A DNA stretch of 50,264 nucleotides from Bacillota bacterium (GCA_023443925.1 JAEZSL010000302.1:1-50264); one strand, 5' to 3'. Positions 33,521 to 42,781 are shown, counted from the stretch's first letter. Made by a program: numbers and translations. Notes: generated by a model from the sequence alone, not told the origin.

Positions 33521-33592
33521 GGTTGAAAACGAAATACAGTTTTTCAACATCTTGATTTATACGTGCGCCTAAGCGCACAGATGGGAGTTAAC
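33521..33592 (+). promoter_or_regulatory. Two-hairpin 5' leader with mini-ORF
   Basis: GGTTGAAAAC with GTTTTTCAAC (33521-33548) forms hairpin 1; GTGCGC with GCGCAC (33563-33578) forms hairpin 2. TTGATTTATAC lies between them, and GATGGGAG follows, ending at the gene start. A TTG in hairpin 1 after GGGGGATAGG opens the mini-ORF MKTKYSFSTS. The layout parallels the 65-bp repeat unit at 15607-15895. Confidence 0.5.
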
Positions 33593-34291
33593 ATGAAATT
33601 CGGAAAAACGGCACTTATTTTTATTGGATTGTTCTTTCTAGTGTTATGCATTTTCCTGTTACTTATCTGGAATAACTTCTCCGGGGTATCTATGGCTGTT
33701 TTGATGGGACTGCTTATTTATGGCATCTTGCTATTGGCAATCTTCCTATTTATTAATACCAATACGGCGAATTCCGAAAGGGAAGTAGGTGAATTTTATA
33801 AAACCCTGCGCCAGTCCCTGCTTACCAAAAACTACAGCATTTCCGGTAATGAAAGGGAGGAATCGGAGGCGGCTGCAGATGTTTTAGAACTTATGACCAT
33901 TAATATGAAAGAAATCAAAGAATATTATGTATTAAGCAAAAATATGGCCCGAAGTTCCTTTCGTCTGTCTGTGTCTATGTGCCTGTTAGGGTTTACGCTG
34001 ATTGCCTCCTCCATCATCTCGGTGTTTATACTGGATTCCGCTTTGGGTTCTGCCCTGGTTCCCGCCATAGGGGGTGCAATTGTGGAAGTGGTTGCAGGAA
34101 CTACTCTTATTGTATATAAGCAGTCCCTTGACCAGCTTAATAAATATTATGAGGCCTTACATGAAAACGAGCGTTTTCTCTCCGTCGTTAATATTACGGA
34201 TAAGATCAGCCTCGAGAAAAAGGATGATGTATATGTGGAAATTATCCGGAGCCAGCTCGGTCAGAAAGATACTAACCCCCAAATCTTATAA
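33593..34291 (+). CDS. TRADD-N-associated membrane domain protein
   Basis: About 232 residues from the ATG at 33593 (GGGAG upstream). Two N-terminal membrane helices (about 5-25 and 32-53) are followed by a cytoplasmic segment and a second hairpin of helices (about 125-150 and 155-178). The stretch I-K-E-Y-Y-x-L-S-K-x-M-A-R-x-S-F and A-x-x-G-G-A-I-V-E-V-V-A-G-T-T-L-x-x-Y-K-Q-S is the signature of the two-helix membrane domain described next to bacterial TRADD-N domains. In that literature these domains occur in predicted conflict or apoptosis-like systems. Here it stands alone, without an obvious effector or nuclease neighbour. The function is unknown. Confidence 0.72.
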   Translation: MKFGKTALIFIGLFFLVLCIFLLLIWNNFSGVSMAVLMGLLIYGILLLAIFLFINTNTANSEREVGEFYKTLRQSLLTKNYSISGNEREESEAAADVLELMTINMKEIKEYYVLSKNMARSSFRLSVSMCLLGFTLIASSIISVFILDSALGSALVPAIGGAIVEVVAGTTLIVYKQSLDQLNKYYEALHENERFLSVVNITDKISLEKKDDVYVEIIRSQLGQKDTNPQIL

Positions 34292-34322
34292 TAAGAACTC
34301 AGTCTTTCTACAAGCATGGAAT

Positions 34323-34360
34323 ATTCCTGGAGCTGTTGCAACAACTCCAGGAATTCTTTT
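34323..34360 (+). terminator. Terminator after the TRADD-N-type gene
   Basis: ATTCCTGGAG at 34323-34332 pairs with CTCCAGGAAT at 34345-34354 around a 12-base loop, followed by TCTTTT. Confidence 0.85.
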
Positions 34361-34419
34361 AAACTGTTGTATTCATATCTGCCTAGTGCTTTTCATCCGT
34401 CTTAGTATTTCAGTTTTAT

Positions 34420-34971
34420 TCAGCCAAAATATTGGGCTCTGGTAATACCATAATGCACCACATCCTGAAAAACGCCTTTTATCTTTACCTCCTGTAAAGA
34501 AAATCCTTCATAGCTCATACCGCTCTTTTGCATTACCTTGCCGGAACCTTCGTTTCCGACATAATGGCTTGCCTCTACGCGGTTTAGTTCAAGTTTAGTA
34601 AAACATAATTCCAAAATTGCCTTCAGCGCCTCCGTCATATATCCGCAGTTCCAGAAATTCCGGTTAAGTACATAACCAAAACTCGCTTTTTCATGCTGCG
34701 GTTCCACACGGATATCAATGCAGCCGATGCATTGATTGGTTGCCTTTAATGTAAGTGCATATACCCCCGGTCTGGAATAATAAGCCATTATAACTCTTTC
34801 AGCTGCTTCTACATCCGTTATCCCCGGCCAGATCAAATACTTTAGAGTCTCTGCGTCACTTCCGTAAGCTAATACCGCTTCTTTATCACTGATGTTAAAC
34901 CTTCTTAAGACCAGACGCTCTGTACAGAGTGTGGTGGTTTTCCTGATTAAATCATTATAATTACTTTTCAT
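34420..34971 (-). CDS. GNAT acetyltransferase, RimJ/RimL type
   Basis: About 183 residues from the ATG at 34971, preceded by AAAGGGAGTT. It opens with T-E-R-L-V-L-R-R-F, the hallmark of the RimJ/RimL group, and contains G-C-I-D-I-R, F-G-Y-V-L-N-R-N-F-W-N-C-G-Y-M-T-E-A and V-G-N-E-G-S-G-K-V-M-Q-K-S-G-M. RimJ/RimL enzymes acetylate ribosomal-protein N-termini, but most homologues act on other amines or antibiotics. The specific substrate is unknown. It stands alone between two terminator-like regions. Confidence 0.88.
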   Translation of the reverse strand: MKSNYNDLIRKTTTLCTERLVLRRFNISDKEAVLAYGSDAETLKYLIWPGITDVEAAERVIMAYYSRPGVYALTLKATNQCIGCIDIRVEPQHEKASFGYVLNRNFWNCGYMTEALKAILELCFTKLELNRVEASHYVGNEGSGKVMQKSGMSYEGFSLQEVKIKGVFQDVVHYGITRAQYFG

Positions 34972-35125
34972 GCCAACTCCCTTTGTATAAATCCCCATGC
35001 ATATTGCAAGCTACGCTTGCGATACTGCTAAACAGAAAGATTAAAATGCAACACATTTTTCAAGTTATGAACTTCACACAGTCTTCCATTCGTATAAAAA
35101 GATTTCTCCGCCATAGGCATACGTC

Positions 35126-35833
35126 TCACAGCAATGATTGAATGACAGATAAGAGTTCTTTTATATTTGTAACATAATAATCCGCCCATTTCTTTAAGCT
35201 TGTTAACCGCTCCTCATCTCTTTTCATATAATAGCCGGCTAACACCGTAATAATTCCTGCTTCTTTGGCACCCTTTAGTTCATCGGAACCGCCATCTCCT
35301 ATAAACATGCACTGCTCCGGACTTACCTGCATTCTTTGCAAAGCTTCCCGGTAAATCTCCGGGTCAGGTTTTAAATAACCTGCATCACAGGAGAAAACAG
35401 ACGTATCAAAGATCTGGCTTAGTGCTGACTCACTCCAATACGCCGTATCAATGACATCCGCATTACTTATCAGGCATAGTTTCAGTTGTTTGTTCTTTAA
35501 AATCTGCAGTGTATCTAAAATTTCAGACTCTGCTTCCAACAGTGCTTCCTTCATTCTTTCGGTACGCAGGTGTAAAATATCGGCTCTGTCCGCATCACTT
35601 AATACAATTCCACTATTAACTTTTATACTGTCCGTTATTCTTTCAATGATCTTTTTCGGGTCTTTTAATTTCCCCGAGGCTCTTTCTGTATAGAGCACCG
35701 GGTCTTCGGCATATTTTTCCCATTCCTCCTGTGTCATACCCGGGATATCGTACTCATTCCGGCCCTTATGATACCTTGGGACAATCAGTGTAAAGAATAA
35801 GTCAAAAAATAGTACTTTAATTTGGCATTCCAT
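35126..35833 (-). CDS. HAD-family hydrolase
   Basis: A 235-residue HAD protein. Motif I is F-F-D-L-F-F-T-L, where the second Asp of the common D-x-D-x-T is replaced by Phe, as in dehalogenase-like HADs rather than typical phosphatases. Motif II is C-L-I-S-N-A-D, the Lys region C-D-A-G-Y-L-K-P-D-P-E-I-Y, and motif III F-I-G-D-G-G-S-D-E. The cap is a helical C1 insert. GGAGGAG precedes the ATG. The missing second Asp argues against an ordinary phosphatase and for dehalogenase-like chemistry or an unusual substrate. Confidence 0.85.
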   Translation of the reverse strand: MECQIKVLFFDLFFTLIVPRYHKGRNEYDIPGMTQEEWEKYAEDPVLYTERASGKLKDPKKIIERITDSIKVNSGIVLSDADRADILHLRTERMKEALLEAESEILDTLQILKNKQLKLCLISNADVIDTAYWSESALSQIFDTSVFSCDAGYLKPDPEIYREALQRMQVSPEQCMFIGDGGSDELKGAKEAGIITVLAGYYMKRDEERLTSLKKWADYYVTNIKELLSVIQSLL

Positions 35834-35947
35834 ATTCTCCTCCGTTTTCTGATTTACTTACAATAAGTTTTTATTCTGTTGCCTTTGTATCATAATAATA
35901 CATATTTTGGAAACAATCAATTAAAAGCCGGCAAGAGATTATTTTGT

Positions 35948-36060
35948 GATTCAGGTGTCAAAGGTGGATTTTTTGAACCGCAGGAATACAAGCGTAATCG
36001 TTTCATTAGTACATATATATTCATAAAATCCAGTTAGTGGAACCTTCGGACGCCTGAATC
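35948..36060. repeat. Imperfect inverted repeat downstream of thrS
   Basis: GATTCAGGTGTC (35948-35959) pairs with GACGCCTGAATC (36049-36060), one position being a G-U pair, and the inner AAAGG/CCTT extends the stem. The loop is about 75 bases. It lies directly after thrS and may end that transcript or be a small mobile remnant. Confidence 0.5.
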
Positions 36061-36080
36061 ATGATCTAGAATGCCGTAAT

Positions 36081-37982
36081 TTACTGCATTAAGTTTATTT
36101 CACTCTGTATTTTTTCTATAAACTCTTCCATCGTAAGGCTGCCCAGTTCCCCTAATTCCCGGTTTCTTACGGAAACGGTGCCATTCTCTGTTTCCTTTTC
36201 TCCTACAATCAGCATATAAGGAATTTTCTGCATTCTGGCTTCCCGGATCTTATATCCGATTTTTTCATCCCGGCCGTCCAGTTCACAGCGGATTCCATTC
36301 TCCTTCAGCAATTTTTGTATTTCCCCGGCATAGGGTGAAAACTTTTCCGAGATTGGAAGTATTTTAACCTGTACCGGTGACAGCCATAAGGGGAAATTAC
36401 CGGCATAATGCTCCGTCAGGATCCCGATAAAACGTTCCAGGGAACCAAAAATAACCCGGTGTATCATGATAGGCCTATGCGGTTCCCCGTCTGCCCCTGT
36501 GTATTCAATTTCAAACCGCAGCGGCAGCTGGAAATCCAGCTGGATGGTGCCGCACTGCCAGGTGCGTCCTAAGGAGTCCTCTAAATGAAAATCAATCTTC
36601 GGCCCATAAAATGCTCCATCCCCCTCGTTGATGACATAATCCATCCCGATCTCTTCCAGGGCAGATTTCAGACTATCCGTTGCCAGAAGCCAGTCTTCTT
36701 CACTCCCTATGCTGTTTTCCGGTTTTGTAGACAGTTCGACATGGTATCGAAACCCAAATACCCGGTATACTTCATCAATTAAGCGGACAACACCTTTGAT
36801 CTCATCTTTTACCTGGCTTTCCGTCATAAAGATATGGGCATCATCCTGGGTAAAACACCTTACCCTCAGCAATCCATGCAGCGTTCCGGATTTTTCATGC
36901 CGGTGCACCAATCCTAATTCACCCACCCGCATTGGCAGATCCCGGTAGGAATGGGCGGAGGATTTATATACCAGCATTCCTCCGGGACAGCTCATGGGTT
37001 TCACAGCAAAATCCTCCCCCTCAATTTGAGTTGTATACATGTTTTCCCGGTAATGGTCCCAATGACCGGAAGTCTCCCATAATTCCCGTTTCAGGATTAG
37101 GGGGGTTTCTATTTCAACATAGCCTTCTCTTTCGTGAATTTCCCGCCAATACTGGATTAATTTATTTTTCAGAATAAGGCCTTTGGGAAGGAAAAACGGA
37201 AAACCTGGCCCCTCCTCCTGCAAGAGGAAAAGTTCTAATTCTTTCCCTAACTTTCTGTGATCCCTGCGTTTGGCTTCTTCCAGCCGGGCAAAATACTCAT
37301 CAAGCTCAACTTGTTTCGTAAACGCAGTTCCATAGATTCTGATCAGCATTTTATTCTTCTCGTCCCCATGCCAGTAAGCTCCTGCTATGGCAGTCAATTT
37401 AAATGCTTTTATCTGCTTTGTATTAAGAAGGTGGGGGCCGGCACACAGGTCCACATATTCCCCCTGTCTATAAAAACTGATTGCTTCTGCGTCATCCAGA
37501 GCTTTTGTTAACTCTATTTTATAGGGTTCGTTACGGGACTCCATCAATTTTATTGCGTCACCTTTTGGTAAAGTAAACCACTCAATGGGAAGCTCCTCTT
37601 TTACGATCTTTCTCATCTCTTTTTCCAATAAATCAAGCTCAACCTGTGTAAATGGAATATCTCTGTCAAAATCATAATAAAAACCATCCTTGATTGCAGG
37701 ACCAATACCAAGTTTTGTATCGGGATATAACCGTTTTACAGCCTGGGCTAAAATGTGGGCGGCGGTATGTCTGTAAGTATCCTTTCCTGCTTCGTCTTCG
37801 AAAGTCAGAACTGATAATTTACTGTCTTCATCAACTGTTGTACGCAGATCCGCCATTTTGCCGTTAATACTCACCGCACACGCCATTTTTAGCAGCCCGG
37901 GAGCCAGATCCTTTACCGCTTCCGCTGCCGTAACTGGTTTTTCATACTCACGGTTAAAACCGTCATTTAATTGAATCTTCAT
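36081..37982 (-). CDS. thrS: Threonyl-tRNA synthetase
   Basis: 633 residues from the ATG at 37982 (AAAAGGAG upstream); longer in-frame readings run into the T-box and are not translated. It has the N-terminal TGS domain (1-60), the editing domain with H-T-A-A-H-I-L-A and the Y-V-D-L-C-A-G-P-H metal motif, and the class II core with M-S-C-P-G-G, R-V-R-C-F-T-Q-D-D and H-R-V-I-F-G-S-L-E-R. It ends in an anticodon-binding domain. It charges tRNA-Thr. Expression is controlled by the T-box upstream, so uncharged tRNA-Thr should induce it. It appears monocistronic. Confidence 0.97.
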   Translation of the reverse strand: MKIQLNDGFNREYEKPVTAAEAVKDLAPGLLKMACAVSINGKMADLRTTVDEDSKLSVLTFEDEAGKDTYRHTAAHILAQAVKRLYPDTKLGIGPAIKDGFYYDFDRDIPFTQVELDLLEKEMRKIVKEELPIEWFTLPKGDAIKLMESRNEPYKIELTKALDDAEAISFYRQGEYVDLCAGPHLLNTKQIKAFKLTAIAGAYWHGDEKNKMLIRIYGTAFTKQVELDEYFARLEEAKRRDHRKLGKELELFLLQEEGPGFPFFLPKGLILKNKLIQYWREIHEREGYVEIETPLILKRELWETSGHWDHYRENMYTTQIEGEDFAVKPMSCPGGMLVYKSSAHSYRDLPMRVGELGLVHRHEKSGTLHGLLRVRCFTQDDAHIFMTESQVKDEIKGVVRLIDEVYRVFGFRYHVELSTKPENSIGSEEDWLLATDSLKSALEEIGMDYVINEGDGAFYGPKIDFHLEDSLGRTWQCGTIQLDFQLPLRFEIEYTGADGEPHRPIMIHRVIFGSLERFIGILTEHYAGNFPLWLSPVQVKILPISEKFSPYAGEIQKLLKENGIRCELDGRDEKIGYKIREARMQKIPYMLIVGEKETENGTVSVRNRELGELGSLTMEEFIEKIQSEINLMQ

Positions 37983-38024
37983 GATACATTTCTCCTTTTC
38001 ATCTTTTAAAAGGTTAACGGGTAA

Positions 38025-38280
38025 CAAAAAAGCACCCCTAGGCATACTTTCGCTGCCTAAGGGTGCATCCATATCAAATGCACGGTTCCACCTTAATTTT
38101 TTACTTTCAGGTTCTAACAAACCTTATTCTTTAACGCAGAAATACGGCAATGTTTATTTCACATTACAGCTCAGGAGTGGTTTTCACATAAACTAACCGG
38201 GAAGAACTCTCAGCTTTTGTTCTTTTCTCTGTCCGGGTCGTACATGTTACTCTTTCCGTCATTGCTTTTGATATATTGAT
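38025..38280 (-). promoter_or_regulatory. Threonine T-box leader of thrS
   Basis: On the minus strand the T-box sequence AAGGTGGAACCGTGCA (38079-38094) is followed by a strong terminator (GCACCC-AGGCA with TGCCT-GGGTGC and six T, 38025-38066). About 180 bases upstream make the stem I region, including AACCACTCCTGAGC, where ACC is a plausible Thr specifier codon. This is a standard T-box: unpaired tRNA-Thr acceptor ends stabilise the antiterminator. The specifier choice is my reading. Confidence 0.9.
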
Positions 38281-38450
38281 ACGATTATAGCACTTTAGAA
38301 AGAATTGTCAATCTTTTTCTCCATGAAAAGCGCAGAGGTATGTAATCTGAAATACACGAAGTAATCAGAGATTTATTCTATAGCTAAAGAGCTCTAGTAA
38401 TAAATGCCAGCATGTAGTATTTACACTTTTGCCATTAATTACAGAGACTC

Positions 38451-38477
38451 AAAAAACTGCCGGCGGTAGCACGGCAG
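38451..38477 (-). terminator. Terminator of the YvyF-like gene
   Basis: On the minus strand CTGCCG pairs with CGGCAG around a GC-rich loop, followed by six T. It lies 30 bp past the stop codon at 38507. The region 38281-38450 shows nothing clear. Confidence 0.75.
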
Positions 38478-38506
38478 GTATTAAAATTCCTGTATAACAT
38501 TATATT

Positions 38507-38938
38507 TTATGTACGGTCTAAAAACCTCATTCTGCCCGCTCCGGAATTTTTAGGCTTTTCACCAATCTGGAATTCATTAATTTCCATCTCTTTTTTCATT
38601 TCACTGCTTAAATTGTCGGCACATGACCTGCACAGCCTTCCGAATTTGATATCGGCACCGCAGACCTCGCAACTTAAAAATATAGCTGACCCATCTGGAA
38701 TTACAAGTCTGCCATCTCTTAAATAACTTTTAATCCGGCTGATTCTCACACCGGTCTCTTTTGATACCTGCATGATGGTTGCGGAAAGATTATCATATAT
38801 AAAGTCCTTTACCACTTCAAACTCAGCCTCATCCTCTGCCTTACAGCCAGCACAAATACATTTACCAATACCCGTATAATAGAACATTTTTCCGCATCTT
38901 CTGCATTCCTGGATATCACCGTTTTTCTTCTGGTCCAT
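38507..38938 (-). CDS. Flagellar-region zinc-finger protein (YvyF/TIGR03826 type)
   Basis: About 143 residues from the ATG at 38938 (GGTGA upstream); the frame is open further upstream without a good site. Two Cys pairs form an N-terminal zinc knuckle (C-R-R-C-G-K-M-F and C-I-C-A-G-C), and a second pair, C-E-V-C-G, lies in the C-terminal half with C-R-S-C. Between them is a DNA-binding-like helix pair (I-M-Q-V-S-K-E-T-G-V-R-I-S-R-I-K-S-Y-L-R-D-G-R-L). This matches YvyF-type proteins encoded beside flgM and flagellar genes in Firmicutes. No flagellar genes are in this window, so the gene is displaced. Confidence 0.8.
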   Translation of the reverse strand: MDQKKNGDIQECRRCGKMFYYTGIGKCICAGCKAEDEAEFEVVKDFIYDNLSATIMQVSKETGVRISRIKSYLRDGRLVIPDGSAIFLSCEVCGADIKFGRLCRSCADNLSSEMKKEMEINEFQIGEKPKNSGAGRMRFLDRT

Positions 38939-39134
38939 ACAGTCACCAACTCTCTTGATCATGATGTCATATAAATTAACCTTTAATTCTCCAATTACCC
39001 CTTTATTATATATGCAGGCTGAAATATTTGTCAAATGATTTTGTCGGACTATGAGGAAAGACCTAGAAAAAAGACGCCCCTTTAAACAGGACGCCGGATT
39101 TTCTTATGAATATAACTGAAACTTTTTACCGGTT

Positions 39135-39727
39135 TTATAACCGGATAGCGGTGCCATCTTCTACAATAAGCCGGTTAGCCGGCGTAAACTGTTCCGCACA
39201 CAGTCTGTCAAACAACATACCGGGTTTCATATGTATGGGTATTACATATCTTGCTTGCAGAATACCGGCACATTCCGTAGCTTCCTCCGGATTCATATTA
39301 TAGATTCCGTCAATTGGAAGTACCGCATAATCTAAATGATAAGCCGGGATTTTATCGGTCATAAAATCCGTAACGGAAGTGTCGCCGGATGCATAGAAAG
39401 TTATGTCATCGAACTTCAGGATATAACCCACACATTCCAATCTGCTGTGATTCCGGTTATAAGCCGGCACCGACTCAAGCTGTACATCCTTTACCGTAAA
39501 ATTATGATATTCCCCGCCTTCCAGAGCTTCTCGATCTGTTATTACCGTACAGCCGGACTTTTTCTCAACCAGTTCAATATGATTATGGTCACCATGTTCA
39601 TGGGTGATGAGTATCAAATCCGCAGGTATATCATAACCGCCTCCCGCATAGGGATCCACGTAAATAACAGTTCCCTTGTCCGTAGTCAGACGGAAGCTGC
39701 CATGCCCCTGAAAAAAAATTCAGCCAT
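39135..39727 (-). pseudogene. Metallo-beta-lactamase-fold hydrolase with a one-base frameshift in a poly-T tract
   Basis: The start ATG at 39727 has AAAGGA upstream and reads M-A-E-F-F-F. Eight T (39711-39718 on the minus strand) then break the frame. With a ninth T the frame would continue Q-G-H-G-S-F-R-L-T-T-D-K-G, the usual beginning of this MBL family, and run through V-I-Y-V-D-P-Y-A-G-G to the metal motif T-H-E-H-G-D-H and the final stop at 39135. The rest has the C-terminal metal ligands S-G-D-T-S and I-P-I-H. The break may be a real null mutation, phase variation, transcriptional slippage or a sequencing error. An internal ATG at 39659 would give only a truncated protein. Confidence 0.8.
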
Positions 39728-40061
39728 AATGTTATCCTTTCCCCGTGATTAAATCAATACAGCATAACTGGCCAGGAAAGCCTGAATTTTAATGCTTTAC
39801 CTGACCAGCAAATAATTAAAAACACCATATACTTTATTTAACTCACCGGCAATCATTTATTTATAGGTCCATCTGCTATATTCTAGCACAAATGTAATAT
39901 TCTGTAAATATATAACTGCTTTTAGGGTGTTAATACAACTGTCATTTAGGAATTAACTACAAACATCTAGATAATGATCATCTTGTATTATTATAACCAT
40001 TCTTATTAATCATACTTTGATATTTAAAATACTAGCTACCATGGCCTCTGAATTAAATCAT

Positions 40062-40457
40062 TCAGCTCTTGCGTATAAACTCGGCATGGCATTTCGGACA
40101 GGTAATACATATCTTACCCTTTCCTTTTGGTACTCTGATTTTCTGCTTGCAGGTAGGACATACATATATGTGATAATTCTTATTCTGCAAACTGCGTGAT
40201 CTAAAATTTGCGAAATAACCAAAAAACCTGGTCTTCAGAGTAAGAAATTTCTGGTTTTCATTGTATCTTTGATTTATATTTCTGGAAAATATCCTAAAAT
40301 AACTAACAATCAATATTAAAAAAGGTAATATTTCAAATAATCCGTTACGGAAAAATGTAGATATCAGCATTATGGTAACGGCCGCTCCCAGTAAAAACTT
40401 ACCCAGCTGGTCCACCCCGTATCTGCCCATCATAAATTTTCTCAATTTATCCTGCAT
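40062..40457 (-). CDS. Zinc-ribbon membrane protein
   Basis: A 131-residue protein with two membrane helices at about 18-58 and a C-terminal zinc ribbon, C-P-T-C-K-Q-K-I-R-V-P and C-P-K-C-H-A-E-F, at about 99-127. The arrangement of a short N-terminus, two helices, a basic linker and a ribbon is common in Lachnospiraceae proteins of unknown role. The ribbon presumably binds zinc on the cytoplasmic side. It lies between the MBL gene and the ABC-F gene with gaps of over 150 bp on each side. Confidence 0.7.
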   Translation of the reverse strand: MQDKLRKFMMGRYGVDQLGKFLLGAAVTIMLISTFFRNGLFEILPFLILIVSYFRIFSRNINQRYNENQKFLTLKTRFFGYFANFRSRSLQNKNYHIYVCPTCKQKIRVPKGKGKICITCPKCHAEFIRKS

Positions 40458-40624
40458 ATTTAAAACCTGCCTCCATTATAAAAAATAATCTTTAGAATCA
40501 TATAATCCACCTTACAGCCATAATCAATTCTTGTCAATGCCTAATGGCAATTGTTTATTTACTTTTAATATATAGCATGATTTCTTAGTAATTTATTTAT
40601 AATTGACGAGGTTAAATCTCTATT

Positions 40625-42733
40625 TCATTTTTCATCAGCAAGCTGATAATTCTCCCAGCTATCATAAGCCATGTTCAGTCTATTTTCTACCTTTTCTTTT
40701 TTAAGAAATAATTCACCCAGATATTCCGCTTCAAAACTATGCTCCGCGATTTCAGTTTCAATAGCCTTTAATTCCGTTTCCATCTCCTCTATTTCGCGTT
40801 CCAGCATTTCGAGTTTCCAGGGTGATATCGCTGCAGATCGTTTCCTTGATGCGTCCGTTTTATAATTTGCTGCTTTGTTTGCGCCTGAGGCTTTGCTAAG
40901 CTCTATGGTTTTCTCCGCTTCGGACCGTTTATAGGAACCTGTCGGTTTATCAGTACTCTCGGTTCTGCCGGCCGCCGTTTTGCTTATTCCTTCCGGTTTG
41001 GCTGCCTCCTCCGTCTTATTACCAGGCTGAAACACCTCACTGGTATTCTTACGGCATTCCTCCAGGTAGTAAGAGTAGTCCCCGGGGTAAACCTTAAGGT
41101 TACTATTTTCTATAACCATAATCTTATCTGCAATTTTATTGATAAAATAACGGTCATGGGATACAAACAGCAGTGTTCCTTCATATTCTGCCAAAGTTTT
41201 CTCCAGAACTTCCCTGGATTCGATATCCAGATGATTTGTGGGTTCATCCAGAACCATAAGATTTACTTTTTCAAAGGTTAAGGAGCACAACCTTAAACGG
41301 CTTTTCTCACCTCCGGATAAAATCCTGATTTTTTTATGAACGTCTTCTTTAAAAAACAGTCCTCTGGCCAGCTGGCTTCTGGCAGCTTCATAGGTAATAT
41401 TATGGTGATAAGTAAAATACTCCAGTATTGTCTGCTCCTCATCCTGAAAGGTAACCTGCTGAGGCAGGTAACCGATCTTAACCTGGGACCCGGTTTTTAT
41501 CGTTCCGGTATCTGGCTGCAGCTCACCCAGAATCATTTTTAATAAAGTCGTCTTTCCGCATCCGTTTTTTCCGATAATACAGGCACTATCCTGATAAAAC
41601 AGTGTAAACTCCACATCAATGAGCAGGGGGTTTTCCTCAAAACCTTTAGACAGATTACCAATATCCAAAACCATATTACCGGTTCTGCTGCCGATGTCCT
41701 GATTAAATTGCACTCTTTTGCTCGTTTTTACCGGTTTATCCAATACTTCAATCTTTTCCAGCCGCTTTTCCAGTACTTTAGCCCGCTTAAACATTGCTTC
41801 ACTGTCGCGCATTCTGCCCCAGATACGGTATTGTTCAATCTGCTGTTCCATTTGTTCGATTTTTTTCTGCTGGCTCAAATAATGCTTATATTCAATTAAA
41901 AACCTTCTTTCCTTTTCCAGTACATAATAGCTGTAATTACCGTAATAAATACCGGTACGGTTAAACTCCAGTTCAACAATTTTCCCTGCCACACTGTCAA
42001 GGAAATACCGGTCATGGGAGATCATCAGTACGGAACCATTATAGCTTTTTAAGAAGCCCTCCAGCCATTCCGTGGTTTCCAGATCCAGATGGTTCGTAGG
42101 TTCATCCAAAAGCAGAATATCCGGCTCTTCCAGAAGGATTTTAGCCAGAATAACCCTGGTCTTTTCTCCTCCGCTTAAGGAGGCAAAAGACATTTCTTTC
42201 ATACCGCTGTCTATCTTAAGGCCATCCGTAATCTTGTTTATCTTTGTCTCCAGCTCATACCCTCCGGCCTGCTCATATTCTTCCGTCAGCCTGGTGTATT
42301 GCTTTAATGCCTTATCCAAGGCATCGTCTGAAAGAAACTGAAATTGGTTTTCCAGTTCCGATAATTTAGATTGCAATAAAAACACCTCCTGTAATGCCAT
42401 CCGGATTACGTCGATTGCTTTCACCCCTTCTTTATAGACCGGAATTTGATTCAGATAACCAACCTTTACATCCTTGCGTAAATTTACCTCTCCTCCCTGA
42501 TAATCTTCCGTTAAACTGCCATCTGTGTTTAGGCCATCTTCTTCCAGTTTATTTACTCCGGGAATACCGCCCAGATACCTGCCCATAATAATCTTCATAA
42601 CTGTAGTTTTTCCGCAGCCGTTTTTACCGATTAAACCAATCCGTTCCCTAGTTTTAACCTCAAAAGATATATTCTCAAATATTTTTGTCGCTCCGTAATA
42701 CTTTGTTAAATTGTTAATGCTTAATTCTATCAT
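40625..42733 (-). CDS. ABC-F family ATPase, leader-controlled
   Basis: A 702-residue protein with two ABC domains and no membrane segment. Walker A motifs are G-K-N-G-C-G-K-T-T (36-44) and a second copy near 388; both signatures (L-S-G-G-E-K) and both D-E-P-T-N-H-L-D-x-E motifs are intact. A linker of about 75 residues, rich in Gln, Glu and Arg, joins the domains (the P-site tRNA interaction motif region), and residues 555-702 form a charged coiled-coil extension. ABC-F proteins bind the ribosomal E site; some give resistance to macrolides, lincosamides, streptogramins or pleuromutilins. A leader peptide and terminator upstream argue for the inducible resistance type. Confidence 0.9.
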   Translation of the reverse strand: MIELSINNLTKYYGATKIFENISFEVKTRERIGLIGKNGCGKTTVMKIIMGRYLGGIPGVNKLEEDGLNTDGSLTEDYQGGEVNLRKDVKVGYLNQIPVYKEGVKAIDVIRMALQEVFLLQSKLSELENQFQFLSDDALDKALKQYTRLTEEYEQAGGYELETKINKITDGLKIDSGMKEMSFASLSGGEKTRVILAKILLEEPDILLLDEPTNHLDLETTEWLEGFLKSYNGSVLMISHDRYFLDSVAGKIVELEFNRTGIYYGNYSYYVLEKERRFLIEYKHYLSQQKKIEQMEQQIEQYRIWGRMRDSEAMFKRAKVLEKRLEKIEVLDKPVKTSKRVQFNQDIGSRTGNMVLDIGNLSKGFEENPLLIDVEFTLFYQDSACIIGKNGCGKTTLLKMILGELQPDTGTIKTGSQVKIGYLPQQVTFQDEEQTILEYFTYHHNITYEAARSQLARGLFFKEDVHKKIRILSGGEKSRLRLCSLTFEKVNLMVLDEPTNHLDIESREVLEKTLAEYEGTLLFVSHDRYFINKIADKIMVIENSNLKVYPGDYSYYLEECRKNTSEVFQPGNKTEEAAKPEGISKTAAGRTESTDKPTGSYKRSEAEKTIELSKASGANKAANYKTDASRKRSAAISPWKLEMLEREIEEMETELKAIETEIAEHSFEAEYLGELFLKKEKVENRLNMAYDSWENYQLADEK

Positions 42734-42781
42734 AATGACACCATGCCCTTCCTGATTCTAAATTTACCTGTTAATAAACGC

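Noticed and set aside
37983..38120. 46-residue N-terminal extension of thrS
   Set aside because: It is translated T-box sequence, including the terminator hairpin; the real start at 37982 has AGGAG and begins with the normal TGS domain.
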